This document shows positions 22,897 through 31,590 of a stretch of 64,000 bases of DNA, in pieces. The notes below the pieces were generated by a model, which was not told the origin of the DNA, did no database searches, and worked only from the letters and a program-made list of their open reading frames with translations. Position 1 is the stretch's first letter; each line of letters starts with the position of its first letter. A program made the position numbers and the translations under genes. The DNA comes from Saccharomycopsis fibuligera x Saccharomycopsis cf. fibuligera (lineage: Eukaryota; Ascomycota; Saccharomycetes; Ascoideales; Saccharomycopsidaceae): the NCBI GenBank assembly GCA_001936135.1, contig CP012810.1, positions 310,001 to 374,000 of the forward strand, read 5' to 3'.

Positions 22897-24405
22897 TTAA
22901 GTAGACTTATTTTGCTCAACTGATGATATAGAAATGCTACATACATCGGATGTACCATCAGCTTCTTTACCTTTTTCGTCTTCGTTCATGCTCACATTAG
23001 AAGATATTGATCTTGAACTTAATCTGACTGGCGATAGTTTCAACGCATCGTCACTATCATAGTTGGAATAATTTTCTGAAGCAACCAAGTTGTTGTTACT
23101 TACATTAGCCGAAGTTTCAATTCTGGTCCCATGCTGAGCATTTTGCACATCTGCTTGTTTCAATTCATGAAAAGAACTATTTTTTGTCCTGAATAATGAA
23201 GTCAGCTGGCTTTGTGGAGCTGGTTTTGCGTTTGAAACACTAACATCGCTTTTGTCAAAGCTTTTGACACTGTTGTTGTCAAGCTTTGCTGCTTCTAATT
23301 TTTCCTTATTGTGAATTTCATTCAATGTCAACATTTTCTGGGTAAGCTTCTCTTTGATCTCATTGACTCTGGAGGCAAACTTTGACATGCTGTCATTATT
23401 TTGGTTTACAGGATCATACATTTGCATCTTGAGCTCATCCAAGTTGCCAATCACTTGTTGGCATAGTTTATCATTGTGAATTATTTGCTTTTGGAGATCA
23501 TTATTCAAGTCAATCAAATACTGACTTTCTTGGCTCTGAGATGCAAATGCAGCATCAACCAAAGACGAAATAACATCAACCAATTTATACCATTCCTGAG
23601 CAGAGACAACATCTTTATCAGTTACTAAAGATTTCAGATAATCTTTAGGAAAAGCAGCTGAGCTGGAGGTCGAGCTTCCCGAATCTTGATAATAGTTTGC
23701 CAACACTGAGTAAACTGCTGGTGAGATAAGTTCTAAAGGCTCTGCTAATCTTTCATACCTAGTTTTTAGAGGCATATTGTTGTTGTCCTTTGTCGGATCA
23801 GTTGTTACTGGCTTGCTCTTCAATACCGGGGGTTGGTAACTTGATTTTCTTTGTGGATTTGCGTTTTCTTTATCACCATCGAGGGTCCAAAATCTGTCTT
23901 TATTTGGGCGATACAAAGCATCGTAAGTGTGCTCCATTTTGATATTTTCCTTTTCAATCTCTGATGAAAAGACAGTTGCATACGGGGATTCGTTGGACGT
24001 ACGCATTTTCTTTGATTTTGATTTCTCGCTCCCCCTACCAAATAGGTTAACCAAATAAAATGGAGCAGCGTGCTTTGTGTCTGAAGCCTTTTTTGTGACA
24101 TTCAAGTCAGAGCGAGACCGAGGTACTGTACTGCTTTCAAAGCTCGTTGAGTTGCTTCCATTATTATCTCTTGTGCTTCTTAAGGACAATACCTTTGCAC
24201 CTTTGTCAGTTGCCTTGGAACTGTAGTTTATGGATGAGGTAGTTGCACAGTGTGCTTTGGAGGCAAGTAGTTTTCTCGTAGGGCCTTTGATACTGTAGTG
24301 TCGTGCAAAAGAGATTGTAGGTAAAGCATAGCTTGGAGTTTTGGGTGATGCGGAGTTACCGTTGCTCGGCTTAGCAAAGCTATCTGCCCAATACTCGTCA
24401 GGCAT
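22897..24405 (-). CDS. Unrecognised protein with central coiled coil
   Basis: The 502-aa reading frame starts at an ATG and is bounded by well-defined neighbours. I do not recognise the family. The N-terminal half is Ser/Lys-rich and probably disordered. A helical block at about 215-385 includes VYSVLANYYQD, DYLKSLVTDKD and EWYKLVDVISSLVDAAF, followed by a predicted coiled coil with LNNDLQKQI and KEKLTQKMLTLNEI. The C-terminal 110 residues are Ser/Asn-rich and acidic. The composition resembles cytoskeletal or spindle-pole proteins, but I assign no function. It ends 146 bp from the AIM7 stop and is divergent from the arginyl-tRNA synthetase. Confidence 0.75.
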   Translation of the reverse strand: MPDEYWADSFAKPSNGNSASPKTPSYALPTISFARHYSIKGPTRKLLASKAHCATTSSINYSSKATDKGAKVLSLRSTRDNNGSNSTSFESSTVPRSRSDLNVTKKASDTKHAAPFYLVNLFGRGSEKSKSKKMRTSNESPYATVFSSEIEKENIKMEHTYDALYRPNKDRFWTLDGDKENANPQRKSSYQPPVLKSKPVTTDPTKDNNNMPLKTRYERLAEPLELISPAVYSVLANYYQDSGSSTSSSAAFPKDYLKSLVTDKDVVSAQEWYKLVDVISSLVDAAFASQSQESQYLIDLNNDLQKQIIHNDKLCQQVIGNLDELKMQMYDPVNQNNDSMSKFASRVNEIKEKLTQKMLTLNEIHNKEKLEAAKLDNNSVKSFDKSDVSVSNAKPAPQSQLTSLFRTKNSSFHELKQADVQNAQHGTRIETSANVSNNNLVASENYSNYDSDDALKLSPVRLSSRSISSNVSMNEDEKGKEADGTSDVCSISISSVEQNKST

Positions 24406-24769
24406 TTTCGCTGAGAGAATATCATGTCCTCAACACTAATTGTGAGTTTAATCATGTGTACTTTCCTGGCTCTTTCGTCTCCAAATAGCGTGCAAACTGC
24501 CCTGCCCAGTGCTTTGGAGAGTAAACTGTTTTTGTGTGTCGATGTTGAGAAGTGCATGCACCGTATGCACCACATACAGCAGTTGGCATCATCCTCACGT
24601 GCTTTGTGAAAAAAAAATTTTAAAAATTTCTCTATCTTTGCATCGTCTTTGACTCAATGGGAACAGTCATTTTATATAATATTTACATTAATTGAACTTA
24701 TTTCGTTCGCTGCATTTGAAACGTATAAGAAAAGAAAAAATTCTGGTTTTTTCTTTTTATTTAAAGTGT
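24406..24769. promoter_or_regulatory. Promoter of ArgRS with Gcn4-type site
   Basis: The divergent region holds a perfect Gcn4 core TGACTCA at 24650-24656, about 120 bp before the first ArgRS ATG and about 290 bp before the second. Aminoacyl-tRNA synthetase genes are known Gcn4 targets in yeasts. An ATG overlapping the end of this site (24657) opens a 12-codon frame that stops at 24695; it matters only if transcription starts upstream of it. Confidence 0.55.
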
Positions 24770-26776
24770 ATGATAGGCAACAACAGTCGAATTATTCAAT
24801 TTACAAGGCTACCAAGAAGAAGTGTTGCATTATCCTTTTCGAGATTCAGCAACAGAGTGCCAATATATAAAACTACCACCAAGAGTGCATACTTTCATAC
24901 GTATTTTCCAAAACAAATTATACAGCAGAAACAACTGTTAGACAAGATGGCTTCTGCAGATATTCAATCCTTGACTAAGCTTATAGGAGAATTAGGTTTC
25001 AATGAACCAGAAAAATTTCCAAACTCATTTCCGGAATTCAATCCGATCGATACCATCAGAAATTTCATCACTGAAGAATTGCACAAGCTTTCCAATGTGG
25101 ATAAGTCGATTATCTATCCTGCTTTGGATGCACCAAATACTTTGGATAAAGGTGACTTGATCGTTCCAGTTCCAAGATTGCGTATAAAAGGCGCAAAGCC
25201 AGTAGATTTGGCTCAAGAATGGGCTGAAAAATTCCCAAAGGGCTCTTACTTGGAAAGTGTTCAAGCCCAAGGTCCATTCATTCAATTCTTCATCTCAAAA
25301 AAATATTTGACAAATGTTGTGTTGAAGGACATTTTAACTAGAAAAGTTGATTACGGTAGCCTTCCCCTTGGCAAGGGTAAGAAAGTCATTGTTGAGTTTT
25401 CTTCTCCAAATATTGCCAAACCATTCCATGCCGGCCACTTGCGTTCTACCATCATTGGTGGTTTCTTGTCTAACTTATATGAAAAATTGGGTTGGAATGT
25501 CATTAGAATGAACTACTTGGGTGACTGGGGTAAACAATTTGGTATTCTTGCTGTTGGGTACAAACGCTACGGTAGTGAAGAATCATTGAAAACTGATCCA
25601 ATCAACCATTTGTTCGAAGTGTATGTTAAGATCAACAAAGATATCACTGATGAAAAAGAAAAGAGCGAAGCTGAAACAAGTGAAACTGATAATGAAGCAA
25701 GAGAATACTTCAAAAAGATGGAAGATGGCGATGAAGAAGCATTGAGTTTGTGGAAAAAATTTAGAGGTTTATCTATTGAAAGATACATTGACACTTACGC
25801 TAGATTGAATATTACTTACGATTTTTACGCAGGTGAATCTTTAGTCAGCAAGGACTCTCTTGAAAAGGCTTTTTCTATTTTGGATGAAAAAAAATTGATT
25901 CACGAAGACAAGGGTGCTAAATTGATTGACTTGAAACCATTTAACAAGAAATTGGGTAAGACTCTTGTGGAGAAATCGGATGGTACTAAATTGTACTTGA
26001 GTAGAGATATTGCCGGTGCCATGGACCGTTACGAAAAATACCAATTTGATAAGATGATTTATGTCATTGCTTCTCAGCAAGACTTGCATACTGCTCAATT
26101 TTTCGAAATTTTGAAACAGATGGGCTTTGAATGGGCCAAAAACTTAGAACATGTGAACTTTGGTTTGGTCCAAGGTATGTCCACTAGAAAAGGTACCGTG
26201 GTCTTTTTGAACACAATTTTGGAAGAAACACAAAAGGAAATGTTGAAGGTTATGCAAAAGAATGAAGCTAAGTATGCTCAAATTGAAGACCCAGAAAAGG
26301 TAGCTGACTTGGTTGGTATATCTGCTGTCATGATTCAAGATATGAGTGGTAAGAGGGTTAACAACTACCACTTTAGTTGGGATAGAATGCTTTCTTTCGA
26401 AGGTGATACTGGCCCATACTTGCAATATGCTCACTCTAGATTATCTTCTGTTGCCAGAAATGCTAAAGTACCAAAGGATAATTTGGAAAAAGCTGATTTG
26501 ACTTTGTTGCAAGAAGAGCAAGCTTTTATTTTGACCAGATTGTTGGCTCAATATCCAGACGTGTTGGTTCGTGCTTCCAAGAACAATGAACCATCCACTA
26601 TTGTTACTTACCTTTTCAAACTTACACACGTTGTTTCTTCATGTTACGACGTCTTATGGGTTGCTGGTCAAGAAGAAAACTTGGCTGTTGCTCGTTTGGC
26701 CCTTTATGTTGCTACTCGTATTGTTATCAACAACGGTATGAAATTATTGGGTCTTACTCCAGTTGAAAGAATGTAA
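24770..26776 (+). CDS. Arginyl-tRNA synthetase, probable dual cytosolic/mitochondrial
   Basis: Class I synthetase charging tRNA-Arg. From the internal ATG at 24947 the protein is 609 aa, close to the 607 aa of S. cerevisiae YDR341C, and aligns from its first residues. Signatures in that numbering are the HIGH-type motif HAGHLRST at 161, KMSKS-type MSTRKG at 411, and the C-terminal GLTPVERM. An in-frame ATG at 24770 adds 59 residues rich in Arg/Lys/Ser and lacking acidic residues until near the end (RLPRRSVALSFSRFSNR), which looks like a mitochondrial presequence. The first ATG has a weak context and the second a good one (A at -3), suggesting leaky scanning to make both forms. S. cerevisiae uses a separate gene, MSR1, for mitochondria. 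Confidence 0.95.
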   Translation: MIGNNSRIIQFTRLPRRSVALSFSRFSNRVPIYKTTTKSAYFHTYFPKQIIQQKQLLDKMASADIQSLTKLIGELGFNEPEKFPNSFPEFNPIDTIRNFITEELHKLSNVDKSIIYPALDAPNTLDKGDLIVPVPRLRIKGAKPVDLAQEWAEKFPKGSYLESVQAQGPFIQFFISKKYLTNVVLKDILTRKVDYGSLPLGKGKKVIVEFSSPNIAKPFHAGHLRSTIIGGFLSNLYEKLGWNVIRMNYLGDWGKQFGILAVGYKRYGSEESLKTDPINHLFEVYVKINKDITDEKEKSEAETSETDNEAREYFKKMEDGDEEALSLWKKFRGLSIERYIDTYARLNITYDFYAGESLVSKDSLEKAFSILDEKKLIHEDKGAKLIDLKPFNKKLGKTLVEKSDGTKLYLSRDIAGAMDRYEKYQFDKMIYVIASQQDLHTAQFFEILKQMGFEWAKNLEHVNFGLVQGMSTRKGTVVFLNTILEETQKEMLKVMQKNEAKYAQIEDPEKVADLVGISAVMIQDMSGKRVNNYHFSWDRMLSFEGDTGPYLQYAHSRLSSVARNAKVPKDNLEKADLTLLQEEQAFILTRLLAQYPDVLVRASKNNEPSTIVTYLFKLTHVVSSCYDVLWVAGQEENLAVARLALYVATRIVINNGMKLLGLTPVERM

Positions 26777-27230
26777 ATTTGTGCAATTACATTTTCAGCT
26801 TTATTATGATCTATTTTCTTTATGACTGCTAAATTTCCCTTTTTACTCTTCTTTTTTTTTTAATCTAGATTTTCTGTGCTTGCCATAAATTTTTCATGTT
26901 AATTTACATAGCTAGATCATGGTGATTAAGCAGGATCATTTTCTTTTTGCAAAAAAAAAAATATATAGTAATGTAGGATTTCATGCTACGATAAAACTCA
27001 GAATCAAAACGATAGTACCCACCATAACAGATGGCATGACGGAAGTAAGATTATCAAAAACTAAACCTTTGAGAAGTTTTTGAGATGCTATCAAAACGGG
27101 ATATCTCCACAAAACAATCTAATTCTTACTTTGTAAAATAAATTATAAATAAATTGTTCAATAAAACCATATATTACACTTTTTAATTAAAAAGATAAAA
27201 CTATACCATTTGACTTTAATGAGACAAAAC
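26777..27230. terminator. Convergent 3' regions of ArgRS and RPS13
   Basis: 454 bp with T-rich sequence after ArgRS (26820-26870) and A/T-rich sequence before RPS13. No gene is seen. Confidence 0.45.
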
Positions 27231-28105
27231 TTAGTTAACCAAAGCGGAAGCAGTAGCAGATTCGTATTTCCAGTTTGGTGGCAAGACAGCGACAGTTCTG
27301 TAGTAACGAGCTAATCTGTGGATTCTGGATTCAATCAAAATCAATCTGAATTTGGAGTCCTTGTCCTTTCTGTTGGTTTCCAAGTGCTTTCTGACGGAAA
27401 CGGCTTTCTTAATCAAGAAGTACAAGTCTTCTGGGATTTCTGGGGCCAAACCGTTAGATCTCAAGATTCTCAAGATAGTGTTACCAGTGATAACAGAGGC
27501 TTGAGGAACACCGTGAGCATCTCTCAAAAGAACACCAATTTGGGATGGGGTGTAACCTTTTCTGGCGTACTTGATGATTTGTTCGACAATGACATCTGGA
27601 TTAGATTTGAACCAAGATGGAGCATGTCTGGAGTATGGTTTAGCGGAAGAAGAGATACCTTTGCCCTATTGATACTGTTAGTATATAAAATCAAAACGAA
27701 CAAAAATCCAAAACATTTTTTTTGAAGAAAATACGTGAGCTAACAAAAAATATTTTCCCAGTAACGCCTCCTCCTTAAAGGGGAATTAACATAGGTAAAA
27801 TGTTATTTGAAGACATCACATAGGTTTGTATTTTCTCTTATATTATATGTATGATAAAATGTTGGTATCGCATAGCATTATGTTAATACTAAACCGTAAA
27901 ATTGGCATTCATCAATAAAATAACAAACTCTTTCATGTTCACTTTCTATTGAATCCAGCCAATCCATAACACTATAAGAACGACCCTTTTGCAGTACATT
28001 TTATACTCAATGAGTTAAAGTTCAACTAATTTTTAGTGACAATCATATTGATTCGTCTGTTGATTTTCTCAGCTATTCACGTACTTTACTGTGTAAACGA
28101 CCCAT
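27231..28105 (-). CDS. RPS13: 40S ribosomal protein S13 (uS15), two exons
   Basis: Exons are 28085-28105 (MGRLHSK) and 27231-27665, joined at a codon boundary to give 151 aa, the usual length. It is a small-subunit component contacting 18S rRNA helices. Recognisable stretches are [42 protein letters not shown] and the C-terminal [17 protein letters not shown]. The donor GTACGT, branch site TACTAAC and acceptor TAG support the splice. The short first exon with a long intron is typical of ribosomal-protein genes in yeasts. It converges on ArgRS. Confidence 0.96.
27666..28084 (-). other. RPS13 intron (419 nt)
   Basis: Minus-strand intron: GTACGT at 28079-28084, TACTAAC near 27683, AG at 27666-27667. 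I looked for a box C/D snoRNA, since intronic snoRNAs occur in ribosomal genes. I found a lone TGATGA but no convincing box D or terminal stem. Confidence 0.9.
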
Positions 28106-28465
28106 TTTGACTGATGATTATGACTTGATGATGATACTAAATAACATGCAAAACAGTAGAGGAAACAGAATTTTTTTCAAAAATGTTCTTTTCTACCTTT
28201 CCATCGACTGGAAGAAAAAAAAATTCTGCAAAATTTCCAAAAAAAGGATAGGAAAAAAGTCTGTCTCGTGAATATCATCTGACCTTGAATAGGGCTTTTT
28301 TTACTACAAAATCTAATATGCATAGATGTGCGTAGATGCCCTTATATGTGCTTAGATGCGTCTAAGAGTATACTCCGTGAATGCGGAACACTTCTGTTTC
28401 TCGTGATGGAGCAATTTGAATTTGAACATGCAGGAAAAAAATGTAACACAAAAACGTAAATATAT
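28106..28465 (-). promoter_or_regulatory. RPS13 upstream region with 10-bp phased TAGATG array
   Basis: About 215-245 bp upstream of the RPS13 start, four 10-bp units repeat (28321-28360): TAGATG at 28323, 28333 and 28353 plus the degenerate TATATG at 28343. The last unit is part of the dyad CTTAGATGCGTCTAAG (28351-28366). Helical spacing and the position suggest an activator array for ribosomal-protein expression. The binding protein is not known from this sequence. Confidence 0.55.
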
Positions 28466-29461
28466 TTAATGAAAAATGTACCTTCTTTTGTCTTCTCGCG
28501 CCTTGAGTATGTAAATTACACAAGTGGCAAATACAATCACAGGATCGCAACTCAAAAGGTTAGCCTGCACTTTGTAGTGCTTTAAAGACTTATCTGCTGA
28601 TGATATACTGGCAATTCTTTCGTGCAGTTCATTGTATCCCTTGCCCTCGTGGGTGATTCTTTCAAAATAACCAGAATCACATACCCATCGATATCTGGGA
28701 ACACAAAAATCTTCCTCTTTTGTGGAGCATGCCCTATGTTTGAATTCTGCATAAAAGTTTTTTTTAAATTTGCACAATGATATTTCATTGTTGTTGTATT
28801 GTTCCTCTAGTCTTGTAAACCGCTCCGGTAAGAAGAAGTTATCGTTTTGTCCTTGACTCTCACTCACCATTAAGGAATGGTCGTAGATTTTCACAATGGG
28901 CTGATCTTTGGCGGGTCGCTTAGTCTCTTTGTTCCCTTTTTCCCGTTGTGGGTCTTTCCCATTTTGAATATTTCCTTTACCTTTATTAATTACTGGTACT
29001 ATCTTCGTACCAGCAGTTGTGTTGGATTTGGAAATGCTTGGCTGTATGCTGACCGCAAGAGGTGTAGGTATATCATAAGATATCAAACTAATCCAGTTTC
29101 TAGCAACAGTTTTCTTATTGGTGCAAATGAGTGCCTTTTCTTTTTTATCAACAGAATCAATGAAATTCAAGTACCGGTCAAGATGCCCATTAGCCATAAA
29201 AGACCTTTTGCTTTTCTCCTTCACAGCTTGATACAACAACTTGGAATCACTGTCTGTAATATCAATTCTAAAGATTCGATCATCTGGCCGACCAACAATT
29301 GTGAGATAGTACACAGATAGCTCATCTGGAGTACAACAGACATAGTTGGCTTTATCCGTGTACTTTTTTATTCTTTGTGCCCTTTTAGAAGTGACTAACC
29401 CTGATATTGTCAATATCACGCTAAATGTGATTAACGTTACACCGGCAGTTACAGGGTCCAT
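28466..29461 (-). CDS. Unrecognised protein with one N-terminal membrane segment
   Basis: 331 aa from an ATG. The hydrophobic stretch at about residues 4-27 (VTLITFSVILTISGLV) is followed by basic residues, indicating a membrane anchor with the bulk in the cytosol. The next roughly 120 residues are mixed alpha/beta in composition (YYLTIVGRPDDRIFRIDITDSD). A Lys/Asn-rich linker and a C-terminal part with a few Cys follow; a second weak hydrophobic stretch lies near the C terminus (CDPVIVFATCVIYIL). I do not recognise a family. Its stop lies 360 bp upstream of RPS13 on the same strand, so its terminator and the RPS13 promoter share that gap. Confidence 0.7.
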   Translation of the reverse strand: MDPVTAGVTLITFSVILTISGLVTSKRAQRIKKYTDKANYVCCTPDELSVYYLTIVGRPDDRIFRIDITDSDSKLLYQAVKEKSKRSFMANGHLDRYLNFIDSVDKKEKALICTNKKTVARNWISLISYDIPTPLAVSIQPSISKSNTTAGTKIVPVINKGKGNIQNGKDPQREKGNKETKRPAKDQPIVKIYDHSLMVSESQGQNDNFFLPERFTRLEEQYNNNEISLCKFKKNFYAEFKHRACSTKEEDFCVPRYRWVCDSGYFERITHEGKGYNELHERIASISSADKSLKHYKVQANLLSCDPVIVFATCVIYILKAREDKRRYIFH

Positions 29462-29796
29462 TTAAAATTTCTGATTTCTTTGTGTATGTGTTGTCTTAAT
29501 TTCTTAGTTACTAACACATAAAGAGCCAAAGCGTTTTCAAGGTAAAGATAACGTGCAATGAAGCTTTCGTTTACAAGCATGAACTTGCTTGAAAACGTAC
29601 ATTACACAAAATCCTACAGCCAAAAAAGTAAATAGAAAATATATTTAAACTAGCTAGTATGTAACTCTAAAAAATGTAATATGACACGAAACAACTTGAA
29701 TAAACAGGTGAACACAGGGTAAACAAAAAAAAACGTAAAATCATCAATGAAAACAAACCAAAAAAATAAAAAAAAAAATAAAAACCGGGAATTCCT
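29462..29796. promoter_or_regulatory. Intergenic region upstream of the one-TM protein
   Basis: 335 bp of A/T-rich DNA between the start of the one-TM protein gene and the stop of the RBM26/27-like gene. No named element is recognised. Confidence 0.35.
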
Positions 29797-31179
29797 TTAA
29801 TCCACGTCATCTTGACTGTGAATGATAAAAAACTTTTCTAGAGGTATATTTTGTAATGAATCCTCAATAGATACAAACTTTTCAGCGGCAGCTCTGGAAT
29901 CAAATAATAGCTTAACTGAATCAATACCAACCCTCGTGATTTCAGTCAAAAATTTATCACCAATGATATTCTTTTTGAACTCTTCTTCATTTTCCTCTTT
30001 GATTGGAGTAACCAAAACATGTTTAGATCTGTTATCTAATGTGTTCTTGCGAATCAACTGTTCAATTTGTGGTTCTCTAGGCTTTGTAAAAGCAACTTTT
30101 TCTCCGCGTATAACCTTTATTTTGTTTTGAAGTCTTTCTTTTTCTTTTAAAAAAATCTCAGGAGCATAACCATACTTGACAGCTTGCTGTTTGTAGTTTT
30201 CAATCTCCTTTTTTATTTTACTTGGATCTTCACCATCTTTGATTTGTTGTTCCAATGCTTTGATGAGGCGCAAATAGTTGCTCATCAATCTTTCCTTTTT
30301 GGAAATGTATTCCAATGTTTTTTTTGCAAATTCTGATCTTTTGTGTTGTTTCAATTCGTACTTGGCAGCCAAGAACTCTTGTTTACGGCTAAGCTCTTCT
30401 ATGGAAAGTTGGCTCACATCTTTCTCTTTGGCATAGTACAATTTGATAAATCTGTTATCAAAAATTGGTATTGGACTGGACCAAGCGAGTCTTGCTCCTG
30501 CTTCTGTGGCAAACTTGACTCTAGCGTATCTCAAGTCAAACTCAATATTAATGTATTCAATCTCCGCAAATTTGGAAAAATAGTCATACAATGCTTTTTC
30601 ATGAAGCCTATCCTCAGGAATATTGGCCACAATAAGAGTGTCTGCTTTAGGGTATGGCTGCTCGGATATGACTTGCTCTAACTTTTCCTTTAGTGTGTAG
30701 GTCTTCGGTTTAGCGGCATCGCGGAGCTTTCTGGCTTTTGTCTTATTCTTGATCTTCAAATCCTTAGCCTTCTTCTTATCATACGGTACCTTGATAATTT
30801 TATCTGGCTTAAGATTAGTGGAGATTTTGGCTCTTTTGCTATTTTGTAATATTTCTGGTTTTAAATAATGGAAATAATCCTTGTCAGAAAATCTATTTGG
30901 GGTATCGACAATAGAACCAAGGGTTTGTACCCCCTGCTGGTAGTTTTTTGATTGAAGCACTACAAAAAATTCTTTGACAAATGTATTTGTATTTTTTCTA
31001 AGAAATGGTTTTAAATCATTGAACATGAACTTCTTCAATTGCTTAAAGTTGAAGTTGTTTTGTACAATTGATAAAGTATACTCAGCAAAGATGTCCTTGT
31101 CGCAGTCAACATGGAACTGAGCTGCCTTATGGGTAATCCACTGCTCAAGCTGGGGGATATCTTCTTCAGGAATTCTCAT
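29797..31179 (-). CDS. RBM26/RBM27-like RRM protein with PWI-like domain
   Basis: 460 aa from the ATG at 31177-31179; a longer frame lacks an upstream ATG. Residues 1-75 form a PWI-like helical domain very close in pattern to the N terminus of metazoan RBM26/27 (FMFNDLKPFLRKNTNTFVKEFF). A Lys-rich linker (about 110-165) leads to an RRM at about 178-250 (ADTLIVANIPEDRL, RYARVKFATEAGARLAW). A long charged helical region, probably coiled coil, follows, and a C-terminal block may be a degenerate second RRM. Related fungal proteins (for example Rmn1 in fission yeast) work with Mtl1/Red1-type nuclear RNA surveillance, so a nuclear RNA role is likely but inferred. It is divergent from SER2. Confidence 0.7.
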   Translation of the reverse strand: MRIPEEDIPQLEQWITHKAAQFHVDCDKDIFAEYTLSIVQNNFNFKQLKKFMFNDLKPFLRKNTNTFVKEFFVVLQSKNYQQGVQTLGSIVDTPNRFSDKDYFHYLKPEILQNSKRAKISTNLKPDKIIKVPYDKKKAKDLKIKNKTKARKLRDAAKPKTYTLKEKLEQVISEQPYPKADTLIVANIPEDRLHEKALYDYFSKFAEIEYINIEFDLRYARVKFATEAGARLAWSSPIPIFDNRFIKLYYAKEKDVSQLSIEELSRKQEFLAAKYELKQHKRSEFAKKTLEYISKKERLMSNYLRLIKALEQQIKDGEDPSKIKKEIENYKQQAVKYGYAPEIFLKEKERLQNKIKVIRGEKVAFTKPREPQIEQLIRKNTLDNRSKHVLVTPIKEENEEEFKKNIIGDKFLTEITRVGIDSVKLLFDSRAAAEKFVSIEDSLQNIPLEKFFIIHSQDDVD

Positions 31180-31590
31180 TCTTGGCAAAATTTTATTCTC
31201 AGGCTATGTTTCCGCTATGCTGATGATAAAGCTGATAGCAAAAGGGTTGATCCTTTGCTTTTCACAATTGAGAATCGACAACAACCACCTTCCATAAGGC
31301 GATGCGATGGCGCTTAGACACAAGCACAAACAAAACAAGGAGCGAAAGCTTAAGTGTGAATCGATGGGCTTCTTCCTATCCGAGTTCATAACTGCAACCG
31401 TTGATCTGGTATAAATATCATGTGATATTAAATACCATACCATCTTCGTGGATATAATCCCGAGTGAGTAACAATGGCTGAAAGTGTATAAGCTGTAATG
31501 TAAATTTTCAATCGACTACTGTTTGTCATTCTACTTGTAACTCTTTCGTACCAACCAAAACCCATAGTTCTAATTTACAGTCGCACAAAA
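31180..31590. promoter_or_regulatory. Divergent promoter RBM26-like / SER2
   Basis: 411 bp. A TATAAATA box-like sequence at about 31409-31416 is the clearest element and is oriented toward SER2. I found no perfect Gcn4 site. Confidence 0.4.

Noticed and set aside
27666-28084. Possible snoRNA in the RPS13 intron
   Set aside because: Only an isolated TGATGA; no box D or stem seen.
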